Shown: positions 7,927 to 18,267, counted from the stretch's first letter. The stretch: DNA of 64,000 bases from Sphingomonas phyllosphaerae (GCF_029623345.1 NZ_JAPYKH010000009.1:62001-126000); one strand, 5' to 3'. Notes: generated by a model not told the origin, from the letters alone. Made by a program: numbers and translations.

Positions 7927-10095
7927 TCAGGCCGCGAGGTCGCGCAGCGTCATCGCCTCGAGCAGTTCCTGGCGGCCGAGGATATTGTCGGCACGCGCGT
8001 AGCCGACCGAGCGTAGCCCGATCGCGAAGTCGCGCTTGTCTTCGCTGAACAGCGCGTAGCTGCCGGTGACGGTGAAGCCGAGCCGGATCTCGCCGTCCTC
8101 CCCGACGCGCACCGGCAGCCGGATCCCGCCCCCGCCCCGATCGAGGTCGCGCAGCGCGATCGACGCCGATTCCGCCTCCGCCACCTGGTCGAAGACGGTG
8201 AGGCGGCAGTCGAGCGCGCCGGGCGCGATCGAGAAGCGGACATAGGCCAACACCCCCTCGCCCGGCGGCAGCTCGGTCGCGATCGTGACCGCGGGGGTCG
8301 ACCCGCGCAGCCAGATGCCGTGGTTCTCCGCGGCATAGACCGCGTCCGAGTTGACCTGGAGCCGGTTGAGCTGGCGGAAGTAGCGCCGCACGTCGACGCG
8401 GTCGCCGGGAAACACCTGGAAGGAGAAGCTTTCGCCCTCGCGCAGCCGCACGTCGAACGGCCGCACCGGATCCTCGCGGTGGCGCTTCACCTTCTCGAGG
8501 AAGTCGGCGCCGACATCGCGCCACGTGCGCGCGACGAAGCGGTCGCGGATCGCCTGGGTGCGCTCGCGCAGATAGGCGCGATCGGTGATCAGGCGGCGGA
8601 ACACCGCGACCCCCTCGGTCAGGTTGAACGGGTCGACATAGTCGATCAGGTCGCCGCCGACTTCGGGGATCGAGGAGGTGTTCGACGCGACGCACGGGCG
8701 GCCGTGGAACAGGCTCTCGCCGACCGGCAGGCCCCAGCCCTCGACGAAGCTGGTGAAGACCGAGAAGTCGCAGCCGGCATAGACTGCGTTGAGTTCGCCG
8801 TCGGAGAGGTTGTGCGCGATGTGCAGCCGGCCGCCGAGGTTGCCGGTAGTCTTGAGCACGTCGGTCAGCGCGCCGATCTTCCAGCCGTGCCGGCCGACGA
8901 AGACGAGTTCGGGCACGTCGACCCCGTCCGCGATCAGCCGCCGCCAGGCGTTGACGACGTAGAGGTGGTTCTTGCGCCCTTCGATCGTCGAGACATAAGC
9001 GACGTAACGCTTCCCCTTCACCCGCTGCAGCTGCTTGGGCCAGGGCACCGAATGATCGGCCTCGCGGGTGAGGTGATGCGCCAGCGGCACCGTCTCCATC
9101 GGGATCGTGCGACCGCCGTTCTCCGCGATGAAGGCGGCCAGCGCGTGGCGCGTCGCGTCCGAGATGGTGAGCAGGAAGTCGGCGGTGGCGCACAGCTCGC
9201 AGATCGCCATCGTGAAATCGGTGACGAGCGCCTCGTCGCAGAATTCCGGGTGCGTCACCGGGATGATGTCATAGACATAGGCGCCGAGGCGGACGCCGTC
9301 GCGCTTCGACCGGGCGAGCGGCTGGATGCTGTTGCCCAGCCCCCAGAAGGCGCCGAGCAGGATGATCGTGCTGCCGCGCGCCGGGCGCACGCGCACCGCG
9401 GCGTCCTCGCACGCCATCAGCATCGCGCGCAACGTCTCGTGATCGACCTGCCGGCTCGACGCATAGTCGATCACGCGCAGCAGCTCCGCATTGTCGACCA
9501 TCCAGAACTCGCCGGCGGGCAGCGCCGGCGCGTCGGCACCGGCGCTGCCCAGGATGAAGCGGACGTCGACGTCGCCGTCGCGGATCGCGTGCAGCGCGAT
9601 CCCCGCCTGGACGCGCTGGATCCCCGACATCGTCACATGCGCCTTGAGATAGCCGAACAGGTCCTGGATCGCGAAGAAGACGGTGCCGTCGCCCAGGCTC
9701 GTCGCCACGGTCGAGCGCGTGTCGCGGCGCAGCAGGCGGACATGGTGCAGCGCCTCGGTGCTGGGCGCGACCGCGTTGACCCGCTCATAGGCGGCCAGTG
9801 CCTCCTCGCCGCGGCCGAGCCGCCGCAGCACGTCGGCGAGATGGATGTTGGCGTCGGCGTCGCGCGGATCGAGGTCGACAGCGGCCTGGTAGGCGTCGGC
9901 CGCCTCGGTGAGCAGCCCCTGCTCCTTCCACGCATGGCCCAGCTGCACCCAGATCGGCCGGTCGGTCGGCTGCGCGGCGAGGTGGCGGGCGTACGCCTCG
10001 GCCGCGCCGCGCCAGTCGCGTGCATCGCGGCATTGATTACCCTTGCGGCGGTCGCTAGCCCCCTTCGCGCCACCCCAGATTCTCGAAGGCATCAT
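7927..10095 (-). CDS. TPR-glycosyltransferase fusion protein
   Basis: The 722-residue protein has three recognisable parts: tetratricopeptide-type helices at about residues 10-120 (WVQLGHAWKEQGLLTEAADA), a GT4 domain at about 130-580 with [11 protein letters not shown] and EGWGLPVGESL, and a C-terminal beta-rich domain of about 130 residues. The start was set at ATG 10095 or the adjacent ATG 10092, which follow AGGAG; the longer frame upstream has no support. TPR modules usually mediate protein contacts, so this could be the scaffold of the glycosyltransferase set. Confidence 0.85.
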   Translation of the reverse strand: MMPSRIWGGAKGASDRRKGNQCRDARDWRGAAEAYARHLAAQPTDRPIWVQLGHAWKEQGLLTEAADAYQAAVDLDPRDADANIHLADVLRRLGRGEEALAAYERVNAVAPSTEALHHVRLLRRDTRSTVATSLGDGTVFFAIQDLFGYLKAHVTMSGIQRVQAGIALHAIRDGDVDVRFILGSAGADAPALPAGEFWMVDNAELLRVIDYASSRQVDHETLRAMLMACEDAAVRVRPARGSTIILLGAFWGLGNSIQPLARSKRDGVRLGAYVYDIIPVTHPEFCDEALVTDFTMAICELCATADFLLTISDATRHALAAFIAENGGRTIPMETVPLAHHLTREADHSVPWPKQLQRVKGKRYVAYVSTIEGRKNHLYVVNAWRRLIADGVDVPELVFVGRHGWKIGALTDVLKTTGNLGGRLHIAHNLSDGELNAVYAGCDFSVFTSFVEGWGLPVGESLFHGRPCVASNTSSIPEVGGDLIDYVDPFNLTEGVAVFRRLITDRAYLRERTQAIRDRFVARTWRDVGADFLEKVKRHREDPVRPFDVRLREGESFSFQVFPGDRVDVRRYFRQLNRLQVNSDAVYAAENHGIWLRGSTPAVTIATELPPGEGVLAYVRFSIAPGALDCRLTVFDQVAEAESASIALRDLDRGGGGIRLPVRVGEDGEIRLGFTVTGSYALFSEDKRDFAIGLRSVGYARADNILGRQELLEAMTLRDLAA

Positions 10096-10129
10096 CTTGC
10101 TCCTGCAGCGCCTTGCCGACCGGCGCGCC

Positions 10130-11443
10130 GTGTCGCGGTGCCACCTGCACCAACCTAGATCGTCCCGCAAGTCGGGCGGGTCCGGGGGGATCGGCCGGTA
10201 TCGGGCACTTCTCCTGGCGGCGCTGGCGGTGCTGCTGGGCGTCGTCGCGGCGACGCTGGGCGCGGATCGGACGCTCGCGGCGGTCGCGGCGCCGTGCCGC
10301 GCGCTGACGCTGGCGGCGAACCGCACGACAGACGCCGGCGCGGCGCTCCAGGCCTGCCTCGACGCGACCCCCGCGGGTGGGCGGATCGAGCTCGCGCCCG
10401 GTCGCTATCGCCTCGCCACGCCGGTGCGGCTGGATCATCCGCTCACGCTGACGACGCGCGGCAGCACGCCCGACGCACCGGCGTGTTCGACCGACGGGCG
10501 ACGCTGCGCGCTGCTCCACCTAGCGATCGCGGCCGCGCCACCGTCCGCGGGGGCGGTGATGCCGTTCGAGGTGGCGAGCGACCGGGCGCGGATTGACCGG
10601 CTGGTGTTCGTCGGCACGCGACGGTCCGACCCCGCCCTGTCGGCGCGGCGCTGCGCGTCGGACACGGAGCGGCCGATGGGCGGCGGCCTCCGCGTCAACG
10701 GCAATGCGATCACGATCACGCGCTCGGTGTTCCGCGACATGGCCTGCTACAGCGCGCTCGAATATGGCCGCGGCGCCGGGGCGGTGATCCGCGACAATGA
10801 CTTCACCGCGAACGGCACGCATACCGCCGAGCTGCGCTGGGCCGACGGGCTGACGATCCATGACGTGACCGGCTTCCAGGTGACCGGCAACCGCTTCCGC
10901 GACAATACCGACGTCCAGCTGATCCTCGGCGGCTGCGTCGGCTGCACGATCACGAACAATCGCTTCGACCATGGCGGCACCGCGGCGGGCGGATCCTTCG
11001 CGGAGCTGATGCTGCAGGCGTGGCCGAACGCGACCAGCGGCGATTTCACCGGCACCCGCACCGCCGGCAATCGGATCGATTGCGGCGCGCGGCGGCGTTG
11101 CGGGTTCGGTCTGATGATCGGGTCCGCGCCCTGGTACGCGGCGCCGGCGTTCGGCGGGACGGTGACGCGCAACCGCGTCCGCGGCGCGATGCTGGCGCTC
11201 AACGTCGACTCACTGACCGGCGCGATGACGATCGCCGACAATGATCTCGCCGCCGCGTCCGGCACCTGGCCGAGCGCGTGCGGGCCGCAGCGCACCGCGC
11301 CCGCCGCGGCGAACGTCTCGCCCGCCTCGCGCGGCTTCCTCGCGCCCGCGACGATCCCTGCCGGGGCGACGGCACGCCGCTATTGCATCCTCAACCACCC
11401 CGGGCCAGCACCGGCCCCGCCCCCGCCCGCCGCGGCGCCGTGA
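10130..11443 (+). CDS. Membrane-anchored right-handed beta-helix protein
   Basis: A hydrophobic segment (RALLLAALAVLLGVVAATLG) near the N-terminus is followed by about 380 residues with short recurring strands and Asn-rich turns (ITITRSVFRD, VTGNRFRDN, ITNNRFDHGG). This pattern is typical of parallel beta-helix (NosD/pectate-lyase-like) proteins. It may bind or cleave polysaccharide outside the cytoplasm. The start is uncertain: GTG 10130 is the best in-frame codon before the hydrophobic segment, but no clear ribosome site precedes it. Confidence 0.7.
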   Translation: MSRCHLHQPRSSRKSGGSGGIGRYRALLLAALAVLLGVVAATLGADRTLAAVAAPCRALTLAANRTTDAGAALQACLDATPAGGRIELAPGRYRLATPVRLDHPLTLTTRGSTPDAPACSTDGRRCALLHLAIAAAPPSAGAVMPFEVASDRARIDRLVFVGTRRSDPALSARRCASDTERPMGGGLRVNGNAITITRSVFRDMACYSALEYGRGAGAVIRDNDFTANGTHTAELRWADGLTIHDVTGFQVTGNRFRDNTDVQLILGGCVGCTITNNRFDHGGTAAGGSFAELMLQAWPNATSGDFTGTRTAGNRIDCGARRRCGFGLMIGSAPWYAAPAFGGTVTRNRVRGAMLALNVDSLTGAMTIADNDLAAASGTWPSACGPQRTAPAAANVSPASRGFLAPATIPAGATARRYCILNHPGPAPAPPPPAAAP

Positions 11444-11458
11444 TGGAAATGACTCGTT

Positions 11459-12406
11459 ATGCGTGAAGACGTTACGGTGCTGCCGCTCGATGCGTTCCGC
11501 GAGATCGTCGGGCCGCAGTGCAACCCGTTCCTGACGATCGCCGTGTCCGGCACGCTCGCTCCCGGCGGGCTGCGCTTCGCCACGACGGGGATCCACGACG
11601 GCGTGCCGCACGAGCGCCCGCTGGCGACGATCGACTATCTGCGCCATCTCCAGGATCGCATCCGCGCCGCCGGCGCCGATCGCGACGCCGCGGTGCAGCT
11701 GATCTTCCAGTCGGAGGACGTGCCCGCCGAGCTGCCGAGCGTCTCGTGGGAAGCCAAGCGCGGGTGGGACAGCGTCGCGCTGATCCCGGACATCTATTAT
11801 TATCACGCCGGCGGCTATGAGGGGTTCGCCCCGGAGCAGACCCCCTGGGCGGAGCGCCGCAGCACCGTCGTCTGGCGCGGCTCGACCACCGGGCTGTTCT
11901 ACCAGAAGCTCGACGATCTCGACCGGCTGCCGCGCTACCGCCTCTGCCGCATCGCGACCCTGCTCGGCTCCATCGCCGACGTCGGCCTCAGCGCCGTGGT
12001 GCAGGCGTTCGACGCCGAGCACGAGCAGCTCATCGCCGACCGGCTGCGCCGCGAGGAGCTGCTCAAGCCGTTCGTGCCGATGACGGAGATGACGCGCTAT
12101 CGCTACATCCTCGACATGGACGGCAATTCGAACAGCTGGAACTTCATGGCCAAGCTGCGCCTCGGCTGCTGCGTGCTGCGCGTCGACAGCGAGTGGCAGC
12201 AGTGGTTCGGCCCGCGGCTGCTGCCCTGGGTCCATTACGTGCCGGTCGCGCAGGATCTCTCGGACGTGGCGGGCAAGGTCGGCTGGTGCCTCGACCATGA
12301 GGAGGAGTGCGAGGCGATCGCGCAACGCGGCGCCGACTTCGCCCGCACGATGGTCTTCGCCGACGAGATGGCCGCGGCAGCGCGCACCGCGTTCGACCGG
12401 CCGTGA
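11459..12406 (+). CDS. GT90-type (CAP10/LpsA-like) glycosyltransferase
   Basis: The 315-residue product shows the hallmark segments of the CAP10/DUF821 family (GT90): TVVWRGSTTG near residue 140 and YRYILDMDGNSNSWNFMAKL near 220, then a conserved WYxP-like region HYVPVAQDLSD. GT90 members include LPS-core LpsA and the capsule xylosyltransferase Cap10 of fungi. It follows the beta-helix gene by 15 bases. Sugar specificity is not deducible. Confidence 0.85.
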   Translation: MREDVTVLPLDAFREIVGPQCNPFLTIAVSGTLAPGGLRFATTGIHDGVPHERPLATIDYLRHLQDRIRAAGADRDAAVQLIFQSEDVPAELPSVSWEAKRGWDSVALIPDIYYYHAGGYEGFAPEQTPWAERRSTVVWRGSTTGLFYQKLDDLDRLPRYRLCRIATLLGSIADVGLSAVVQAFDAEHEQLIADRLRREELLKPFVPMTEMTRYRYILDMDGNSNSWNFMAKLRLGCCVLRVDSEWQQWFGPRLLPWVHYVPVAQDLSDVAGKVGWCLDHEEECEAIAQRGADFARTMVFADEMAAAARTAFDRP

Positions 12407-12416
12407 GCCGAAGCGA

Positions 12417-13076
12417 TCAGTGCACCGCCTGGTGCCGCAGGTGCACGTCGATCGCCTCGTCGATCGTGTCGTAGAAGGTCAGGCGGCCCTCGTGCAGCAC
12501 CGCGCCGCGCTCGCAATAGGCCCGCAGCGTGTTGGGATCGTGGCTGATCATCAGCAGCGTGCCGGCCGAGCGGCGGTGGTGCAGCGCGTCCTCGCAGCGC
12601 TGGCGGAAGCGGTCGTCACCCGCGGCGGTGACCTCGTCGACGAGATAGCAGTCGAAATCGATCGCCAGCGAGATGCCGAACGCGAGGCGCGCCAGCATGC
12701 CCGCGGAATAGCTGTAGATCGGCTGAAAGAAATAGGCGCCGAGCTGCGCGAAATCCTGGACGTAGTCGAGCAGCGCCTGGATGTCCTTGCCGTAGATCCG
12801 GGCGATGAAGCGCGCATTGTCGGCCCCGGTCAGGGTCGACTGGAAGCAGCTCGAATAGCCGATCGGCCAGGAGCAGGAGACCGTGCGCGTGATCCGGCCG
12901 AGGCTGGGCGCCTCGACGCCCGAGATCAGCCGCATCAGCGTCGACTTGCCCGCGCCGTTGGCGCCGCAGATGCCGAGGCTGCAGCCGGTCGGAATCTCGA
13001 AGCTGAGGTCGCTCAGCACATCCTTCCGGAATTTCCGGATGTGATAGCTCTTCGACACGTTCTCGAACGAAATCAT
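12417..13076 (-). CDS. kpsT: Capsule polysaccharide ABC transporter ATPase
   Basis: The 219-residue ATPase has Walker A GANGAGKST, a signature loop in the KpsT style (YSAGMLARLAFG) and Walker B CYLVDEV followed by a switch His (MISHDPN). It energises export through KpsM, which lies about 9 kb away on the other strand. The separation of kpsM and kpsT is unusual, since they are adjacent in most group 2 loci. Confidence 0.93.
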   Translation of the reverse strand: MISFENVSKSYHIRKFRKDVLSDLSFEIPTGCSLGICGANGAGKSTLMRLISGVEAPSLGRITRTVSCSWPIGYSSCFQSTLTGADNARFIARIYGKDIQALLDYVQDFAQLGAYFFQPIYSYSAGMLARLAFGISLAIDFDCYLVDEVTAAGDDRFRQRCEDALHHRRSAGTLLMISHDPNTLRAYCERGAVLHEGRLTFYDTIDEAIDVHLRHQAVH

Positions 13077-13104
13077 CTCTCAGCCGCGATCCACGCCGTT
13101 ACCG

Positions 13105-13959
13105 TCAGGTCGTCTCATCGGCCCCGTACATCCATCGCAGCGTGTCCGCCAGCGCGCGCGGTCGCCATGACGGCAGCGTGGCGCGCAGCAGGGTCGCGTC
13201 GCCGCCGAGCACCGCGACATCGTCGGTGCGGACGAAGTCCGGGTTGACCGTGACGTCGAGGCGATGGCCGCTGATCGCGCCGAGCTCGGCCACGATGTCG
13301 TCGATCGAGGAGACGGTGCTGGTGGCGATGTTGACCACGGGCGGCACCGTCGCCGCCAGCGCCAGCCCGGCATAGGCCTCGGCGACCGAGCGGACGTCGC
13401 CGAAGTCGCGCCGCACCCAGGTGTTGCCCAGCTCGATCGTCCCGGCCGCGCGGCGATAATGCGCGACGATCTTGGGGATCAGATACTGATCGGGTTGCCC
13501 CACGCCGGTGTAGTTGAACGGGCGCGTTACGACGAGCTCGAGCCGCTGCCGCCACAGCTCCGCGCCCAGCTCCATCGCGCGCTTGCTGACCGCATAATGA
13601 TTGGCCGGTCGGGTCGGCGCGTCCTCGCGGATGAGCCCTTCCGCACCCTGGCCATAGACCTGCGCGCTCGACGCCAGCACGCAGCGCGCACCCGGCCGGT
13701 GACGCGCCACCGCGTCGAGCAGGTTGAACGTGCCGAGCTGGTTGACCGCGTAGAAGGCGCGCCAGTCGGTCGCGCCGACGAAGGCGTGGCCGGCGAGATG
13801 GATCAGCCGGTCGAACGTGGTCGCGCCGACCGCCGCGTCGACCGCCGCTTCGTCGCGCAGATCGACCTGGAGCGCGACCGGCGTCGCGCCCGCCTGTTCG
13901 AGCGCCGCGGACACGAAGCGCCCGGTGAAGCCGTGCGCGCCGGTCAGCGCGACCCGCAT
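13105..13959 (-). CDS. rmd: GDP-4-keto-6-deoxymannose reductase-like SDR
   Basis: This 284-residue extended SDR begins with the NAD(P) loop TGAHGFTGRF and has the Tyr-Lys pair in HYAVSKRAMELG. Its start overlaps the stop of gmd by one base (TGATG). The pairing with gmd strongly suggests it reduces GDP-4-keto-6-deoxy-D-mannose to GDP-D-rhamnose. A reductase giving another 6-deoxyhexose is possible; a fucose synthase (GMER) is less likely at this short length. Confidence 0.75.
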   Translation of the reverse strand: MRVALTGAHGFTGRFVSAALEQAGATPVALQVDLRDEAAVDAAVGATTFDRLIHLAGHAFVGATDWRAFYAVNQLGTFNLLDAVARHRPGARCVLASSAQVYGQGAEGLIREDAPTRPANHYAVSKRAMELGAELWRQRLELVVTRPFNYTGVGQPDQYLIPKIVAHYRRAAGTIELGNTWVRRDFGDVRSVAEAYAGLALAATVPPVVNIATSTVSSIDDIVAELGAISGHRLDVTVNPDFVRTDDVAVLGGDATLLRATLPSWRPRALADTLRWMYGADETT

Positions 13960-14996
13960 CAGAACGACCAGCCGGCGGCGTTGCGCCGCATGTCGGCCTC
14001 CACCATCAGCCGCGCGAGCTCCTCCAGCTGCACCTCCGGCTCCCAGCCGAGCTCGGCCTTGGCCTTGGCGGGATCGCCGATCAGCAGGTCGACCTCGGCG
14101 GGGCGGTAGAATTGCGGGTTGACGCGTACCAGCAGCCGGCCGGTGGCGCGGTCGACGCCGGTCTCCTTGTCCTCCTTGCCCGACCAGTCGAGCGCGATGC
14201 CGACCTGGGCAAAGGCGAGCTCGACGAAATGCCGCACCGTCTCGGCCCGGTGGGTGGCGAGCACGAACGTGTCGGGCGTGTCGTGCTGCAGCATCAGCCG
14301 CATGCCTTCGACATAGTCCTTGGCATAGCCCCAGTCGCGCTGCGCATCCAGGTTGCCGAGCTCGAGCAGCTCGGCCTTGCCGTGCGCGATCTTGGCGACC
14401 GTGTCGGTGATCTTGCGCGTGACGAACTCGCGGCCGCGCAGCGGCGACTCGTGGTTGAACAGGATCCCGCTGGTGCCGAAAATGCCGAAGCTCTCGCGAT
14501 AGTTGACGGTTAGCCAATGGGCATAGAGCTTGGCCACGCCGTAGGGGCTGCGCGGGTAGAAGGGGGTGCGGTCGGTCTGCGGTATCTCCTGCACCTTGCC
14601 GAACATCTCCGACGTCGATGCCTGGTAGAAGCGGATGTCCCGGTTGACGGTGCGGATCGCCTCCAGGAGATAGGCCGCGCCCAGGCCGGTGATCTGGCCG
14701 GTGGTGATCGGCTGGTCGAACGACACGCCGACGAAGCTCTGCGCCGCGAGATTGTAGATCTCGGTCGCCTCCGAGGTCTCGATCAGCCGGATCGCCGAGC
14801 CCATGTCGGTGAGATCATATTCGACCAGCTTGAGCGCGGGGTGGTTCGAGATGCCGAGCTCGTCGATCCGCCAGAAATTGACCGAGCTGGTGCGGCGATA
14901 GGTGCCGTAGACGGTATAGCCGCGGCCGAGCAGATTCTCCGCCAAATAGGCGCCGTCCTGACCGCTGATCCCGGTGACGATGGCGGTCTTCGACAT
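13959..14996 (-). CDS. gmd: GDP-mannose 4,6-dehydratase
   Basis: The 345-residue enzyme carries [16 protein letters not shown] (NADP loop), the family motif [11 protein letters not shown], and the catalytic [10 protein letters not shown]. It converts GDP-D-mannose to GDP-4-keto-6-deoxymannose in the cytoplasm, the precursor for rhamnose-type capsule sugars. ATG 14996 is chosen because GGAG lies 6 bases upstream; an in-frame GTG four codons earlier is less well placed. It is translationally coupled to rmd. Confidence 0.93.
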   Translation of the reverse strand: MSKTAIVTGISGQDGAYLAENLLGRGYTVYGTYRRTSSVNFWRIDELGISNHPALKLVEYDLTDMGSAIRLIETSEATEIYNLAAQSFVGVSFDQPITTGQITGLGAAYLLEAIRTVNRDIRFYQASTSEMFGKVQEIPQTDRTPFYPRSPYGVAKLYAHWLTVNYRESFGIFGTSGILFNHESPLRGREFVTRKITDTVAKIAHGKAELLELGNLDAQRDWGYAKDYVEGMRLMLQHDTPDTFVLATHRAETVRHFVELAFAQVGIALDWSGKEDKETGVDRATGRLLVRVNPQFYRPAEVDLLIGDPAKAKAELGWEPEVQLEELARLMVEADMRRNAAGWSF

Positions 14997-15111
14997 AGTT
15001 ACTCCCACGATAGCGTGGCGTGCGCCTTTATCAGGTCATGACACGAAAGCCAGAAGCCGCCGCACGCGCGCCCGGGTGACCGCGGCGGCGACGCCGCCTA
15101 TAGCCGCGGGC

Positions 15112-16305
15112 GTGACCCCCGCCGATCCCCTCCTGCTCGACGTCGGGCGCCTGGTCTGGCGCGGCTGGGCCGGGCGGCTGCCGACCGGGATCGACCGCGT
15201 CTGCCACGCCTATCTCGACCGCTACGCCGGCCGCGCGCACGGCGTGATCCAGTGGAAGGGACGCCGCTTCGTGCTGCCGCCGGACGACACCGCGCGGCTC
15301 GCCGCGCTGCTGGCGAGCGACGCCGCCGACCGGCGGCCGCGCCTCGCCGCGCTGCTGGCGCGCGCGCTGCCGCGTGCCGTCCGCGCGCCGCGCCGCGGCG
15401 CGCTCTATCTCAACGTCGGCCATACCGGTCTCGACGATCCCGGGCTGGTCGACTGGATCGCGCGCCACGAGCTGCGCGCGGTCCACTTCATCCACGATCT
15501 GATCCCGCTCGAGACGCCGGAATATTGCCGCCCCGGCGAGGCGGCGCGGCACGAACGGCGGATGCGCCACGCGCTGGCGAGCGCGAGCGGCATCATCGGC
15601 AACTCGCAGGCCACGCTCGACGCGCTCGACGCCTTTGGCGCGGCGCGCGGCCTGCCGCGCCCGCCCGCGGTCGCGGCGTGGCTGGCGGCCGATGCGCTGC
15701 CGCATGCCGCCGCCCCCGTCATCGCGGAGCGGCCGTATTTCGTGGCGGTCGGCACGATCGAGGGCCGCAAGAACCACCTGCTGCTGCTCCAGCTGTGGCG
15801 CGCGCTGGCGCAGCGGCTGGGCGCGACCGCACCGCGCCTCGTGCTGGTCGGCCAGCGCGGCTGGGAGGCAGCGGACGCGATGGCGCTGCTCGACCGCTGC
15901 GCCGCGCTGGCGCCGCTGGTCGAGGAGCGCGGCCGCTGCGACGACGAGGCGCTGGCGGCGCTGCTGAGCGGCGCGCGCGCGCTGCTCATGCCCTCCTTCG
16001 CCGAGGGCTATGGCATGCCCGTGGTGGAGGCGATGCGGCTCGGCGTGCCGGTGATCGCCTCCGACCTGGCGGTGTTCCGCGAGATCGCGGGGACGATCCC
16101 GACCTATCTGTCGCCGCTCGACGCGGTAGCGTGGGAGCGCGCGGTGCTCGACTTCGCGGGCGAGTCGGCGGCGCGCGAGCGCCAGCGCGCCGCCCTGCGC
16201 GATTATCGCGCGCCCGACTGGGGCACGCATTTCGCCGCAGTCGCGCCGTGGCTCGCCGCTTTGCCCGCGCGCGTCGAGCGCGCCGTCATCGCCGCGCGCG
16301 GCTAG
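15112..16305 (+). CDS. GT4 glycosyltransferase
   Basis: This 397-residue transferase begins with [13 protein letters not shown] and [15 protein letters not shown], typical of an alphaproteobacterial GT4 group, then [14 protein letters not shown] and [11 protein letters not shown]. The GTG at 15112 matches the usual start of the group; an in-frame GTG at 15076, overlapped by the stop of a 13-codon mini-ORF, is an alternative. Its TAG stop is shared on the opposite strand with kdsA in a CTAG. Confidence 0.88.
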   Translation: MTPADPLLLDVGRLVWRGWAGRLPTGIDRVCHAYLDRYAGRAHGVIQWKGRRFVLPPDDTARLAALLASDAADRRPRLAALLARALPRAVRAPRRGALYLNVGHTGLDDPGLVDWIARHELRAVHFIHDLIPLETPEYCRPGEAARHERRMRHALASASGIIGNSQATLDALDAFGAARGLPRPPAVAAWLAADALPHAAAPVIAERPYFVAVGTIEGRKNHLLLLQLWRALAQRLGATAPRLVLVGQRGWEAADAMALLDRCAALAPLVEERGRCDDEALAALLSGARALLMPSFAEGYGMPVVEAMRLGVPVIASDLAVFREIAGTIPTYLSPLDAVAWERAVLDFAGESAARERQRAALRDYRAPDWGTHFAAVAPWLAALPARVERAVIAARG

Positions 16306-17141
16306 AGCCGCTTCACCACCGCGTCGATCGCGATCAGCTGGCGCAGCAGCGGCTCGAGCTGGTCGAGCGGCCAGGAATTGGCGCCGTCCGACAGCGCGCG
16401 ATCGGGATCGGGGTGGGTCTCGATGAAGAGGCCCGCCACCCCCGCGCCGACCGCGGCGCGCGCCAGCACCGGCACGAACTCGCGCTGCCCGCCCGAGCGG
16501 TCGCCGTGGCCGCCGGGCAGCTGGACCGAGTGGGTCGCGTCGAACACCACCGGGCAGCCGGTCTCGCGCATGATCGCCAGCCCGCGCATGTCGGAGACGA
16601 GGTTGTTGTAGCCGAACGAGGCGCCGCGCTCGCAGACGGTGAAATTGTCGGCGCCGTGCCCCGCTGCGGTCGCCGCCGCGCGCGCCTTGGCGACGACGTT
16701 GACCATGTCGCCCGGCGCCATGAACTGCGCCTTCTTGATGTTGACCGGCCGCCCGCTCGCCGCGACCGCGGCGATGAAGTCGGTCTGCCGCGCCAGGAAG
16801 GCGGGGGTCTGCAGCATGTCGACCGCGGCGGCCACGGGCGCGACCTGCTCCTCGGTATGGACGTCGGTCAGCACCGGCACGCCGATCTCGTCGCGCACCT
16901 TGGCGAGGATGCGCAGCCCCTCCTCCATGCCGGGGCCGCGGAAGGTCCGGCCCGAGCTGCGGTTCGCCTTGTCGAACGAACTCTTGTAGACGAACGGGAG
17001 ACCCAGCCGCGCGGTGATGTCGCGCAGCGTCGCCGCGGTGGAGAGCGCCAGCGCCTCGCTCTCGATCGCGCACGGCCCGGCGATCAGGAACAACGGGTGC
17101 TCGGGACCTATCGCGTGGCCGAACAGTTGCATCGGATCCAT
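16302..17141 (-). CDS. kdsA: 3-deoxy-8-phosphooctulonate synthase
   Basis: This 279-residue KDO-8-P synthase shows [10 protein letters not shown] at the N-terminus, [12 protein letters not shown] for PEP binding, and later [13 protein letters not shown]. It condenses arabinose-5-phosphate with PEP. Because Kdo is also needed for lipid A, the cell may have another copy; this one sits with kdsD and kdsB, so it likely feeds the capsule's Kdo linker. It diverges from kdsD across a 124-base region. Confidence 0.95.
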   Translation of the reverse strand: MDPMQLFGHAIGPEHPLFLIAGPCAIESEALALSTAATLRDITARLGLPFVYKSSFDKANRSSGRTFRGPGMEEGLRILAKVRDEIGVPVLTDVHTEEQVAPVAAAVDMLQTPAFLARQTDFIAAVAASGRPVNIKKAQFMAPGDMVNVVAKARAAATAAGHGADNFTVCERGASFGYNNLVSDMRGLAIMRETGCPVVFDATHSVQLPGGHGDRSGGQREFVPVLARAAVGAGVAGLFIETHPDPDRALSDGANSWPLDQLEPLLRQLIAIDAVVKRL

Positions 17142-17223
17142 TCCCGTCGTTTCTGCTGCAACCGCGAATTGGCGCGGCGCTAGACATGGGTTATAGGCGC
17201 GCGCTTCGGCGCCCGGTCCCGGC

Positions 17224-17256
17224 CGGGTAGCTCCCCTGCGGCGGATTGGCTACCCG
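17224..17256 (+). promoter_or_regulatory. Stem-loop in the kdsA-kdsD divergent region
   Basis: Perfect 8-bp arms CGGGTAGC (17224-17231) and GCTACCCG (17249-17256) enclose a 17-nt loop and end about 10 bases before the kdsD start. In RNA this would form a hairpin close to the ribosome site. An operator or translational control element is possible; there is no U-run to suggest a terminator. Confidence 0.4.
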
Positions 17257-17265
17257 CCCGACGAG

Positions 17266-18267
17266 GTGACGGGTGTGCGTATCAACGAGACGAGCCAGGC
17301 CGAGGCGGCGGTGCGATCGGCGCTCAACACCATCCGCGTCGAGCGCGCCGCGCTCGAGGTCCTCGCCGACACGCTGCTGACCGCGCCGATGCGCGAGGCG
17401 TTCGCGCGCACCGTCGCCGCGATCGCCGCCACCAAGGGGCGGCTGATCGTGACCGGCATGGGCAAGAGCGGGATCATCGGCCGCAAGATCGCGGCGACGA
17501 TGACCTCCACCGGCACGCCCTCGCTGTTCCTCCACCCCGGCGAGGCGAGCCACGGCGATCTCGGCATGATCACCGGCGACGAGGTGGTGCTGGCGATCAC
17601 CTGGTCGGGCGAGACCACCGAGCTGGGCGACCTGATCGCTTATTGCCACCGCTTCGCGGTGACGCTGATCGTCGCCACCGCGCGGGTGGACAGCACCGCG
17701 GGGCGCGCCGCGACGGTCTGCCTGCCGCTCCCGCACGTCGACGAGGCCTGCCCCAACCGGCTCGCCCCCACCTCCTCGACCACGCTCCAGGCGGTGCTGG
17801 GCGACGCGCTGGCGATCGCTTTGGTCGAGCAGCGCGGCTTCTCGACCTCCGATTTCCTCACCTTCCACCCCGGCGGGCGGCTCGGCGCGCGGCTCACCAC
17901 GGTGGCGCAGCTGATGGGCAAGGCCGAGGACATGCCGGTGGTGCGGGTCGGCGCCTCGCTGATGGAGGCGACGATCGAGATGAGCCACAAGCGCTACGGC
18001 GCCACCGCGGTGGTCGACGCGGCGGGGCAGCTCGTCGGCGTCTTCACCGACGGCGACCTGCGCCGCAGCTTCGCCGCCCAGCACCTGCACGAGCCGATCG
18101 AGGCGCACATGACCCCCAACCCGCTTGCGGTCGAGGCCGACACGCTGTCGATCGACGCGCTGCGGCTGATGAACGCCGAGGCGGTCACCGTCCTGTTCGT
18201 CTGTGCTGGCCGCCGGCCGATCGGCGCGCTGCACATGCACGACCTGCTGCGCGCGGGCGTCGCCTGA
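17266..18267 (+). CDS. kdsD: Arabinose-5-phosphate isomerase (SIS + two CBS)
   Basis: The 333-residue enzyme has an N-terminal SIS domain (TGMGKSGIIGRKIA, then LHPGEASHGDLGMI) and two C-terminal CBS domains (LMGKAEDMPVV; HMTPNPLAVEAD). It converts ribulose-5-phosphate to arabinose-5-phosphate, the first committed step to Kdo. In capsule loci the paralogue is called kpsF. GTG 17266 is used; GTG 17275 with AGGTGA upstream is an equally good start. Confidence 0.93.
   Translation: MTGVRINETSQAEAAVRSALNTIRVERAALEVLADTLLTAPMREAFARTVAAIAATKGRLIVTGMGKSGIIGRKIAATMTSTGTPSLFLHPGEASHGDLGMITGDEVVLAITWSGETTELGDLIAYCHRFAVTLIVATARVDSTAGRAATVCLPLPHVDEACPNRLAPTSSTTLQAVLGDALAIALVEQRGFSTSDFLTFHPGGRLGARLTTVAQLMGKAEDMPVVRVGASLMEATIEMSHKRYGATAVVDAAGQLVGVFTDGDLRRSFAAQHLHEPIEAHMTPNPLAVEADTLSIDALRLMNAEAVTVLFVCAGRRPIGALHMHDLLRAGVA

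Noticed and set aside
8320-10158. 612-codon plus-strand frame
   Set aside because: It is antisense to the TPR-glycosyltransferase, whose domains are convincing; the frame has no domain.
15031-17187. Long minus-strand frame (718 codons) and plus frame 15252-17183 across the GT and kdsA genes
   Set aside because: Both are antisense or shifted shadows of clearly recognised genes, with Arg/Ala/Gly-rich nonsense sequence typical of GC-rich DNA.
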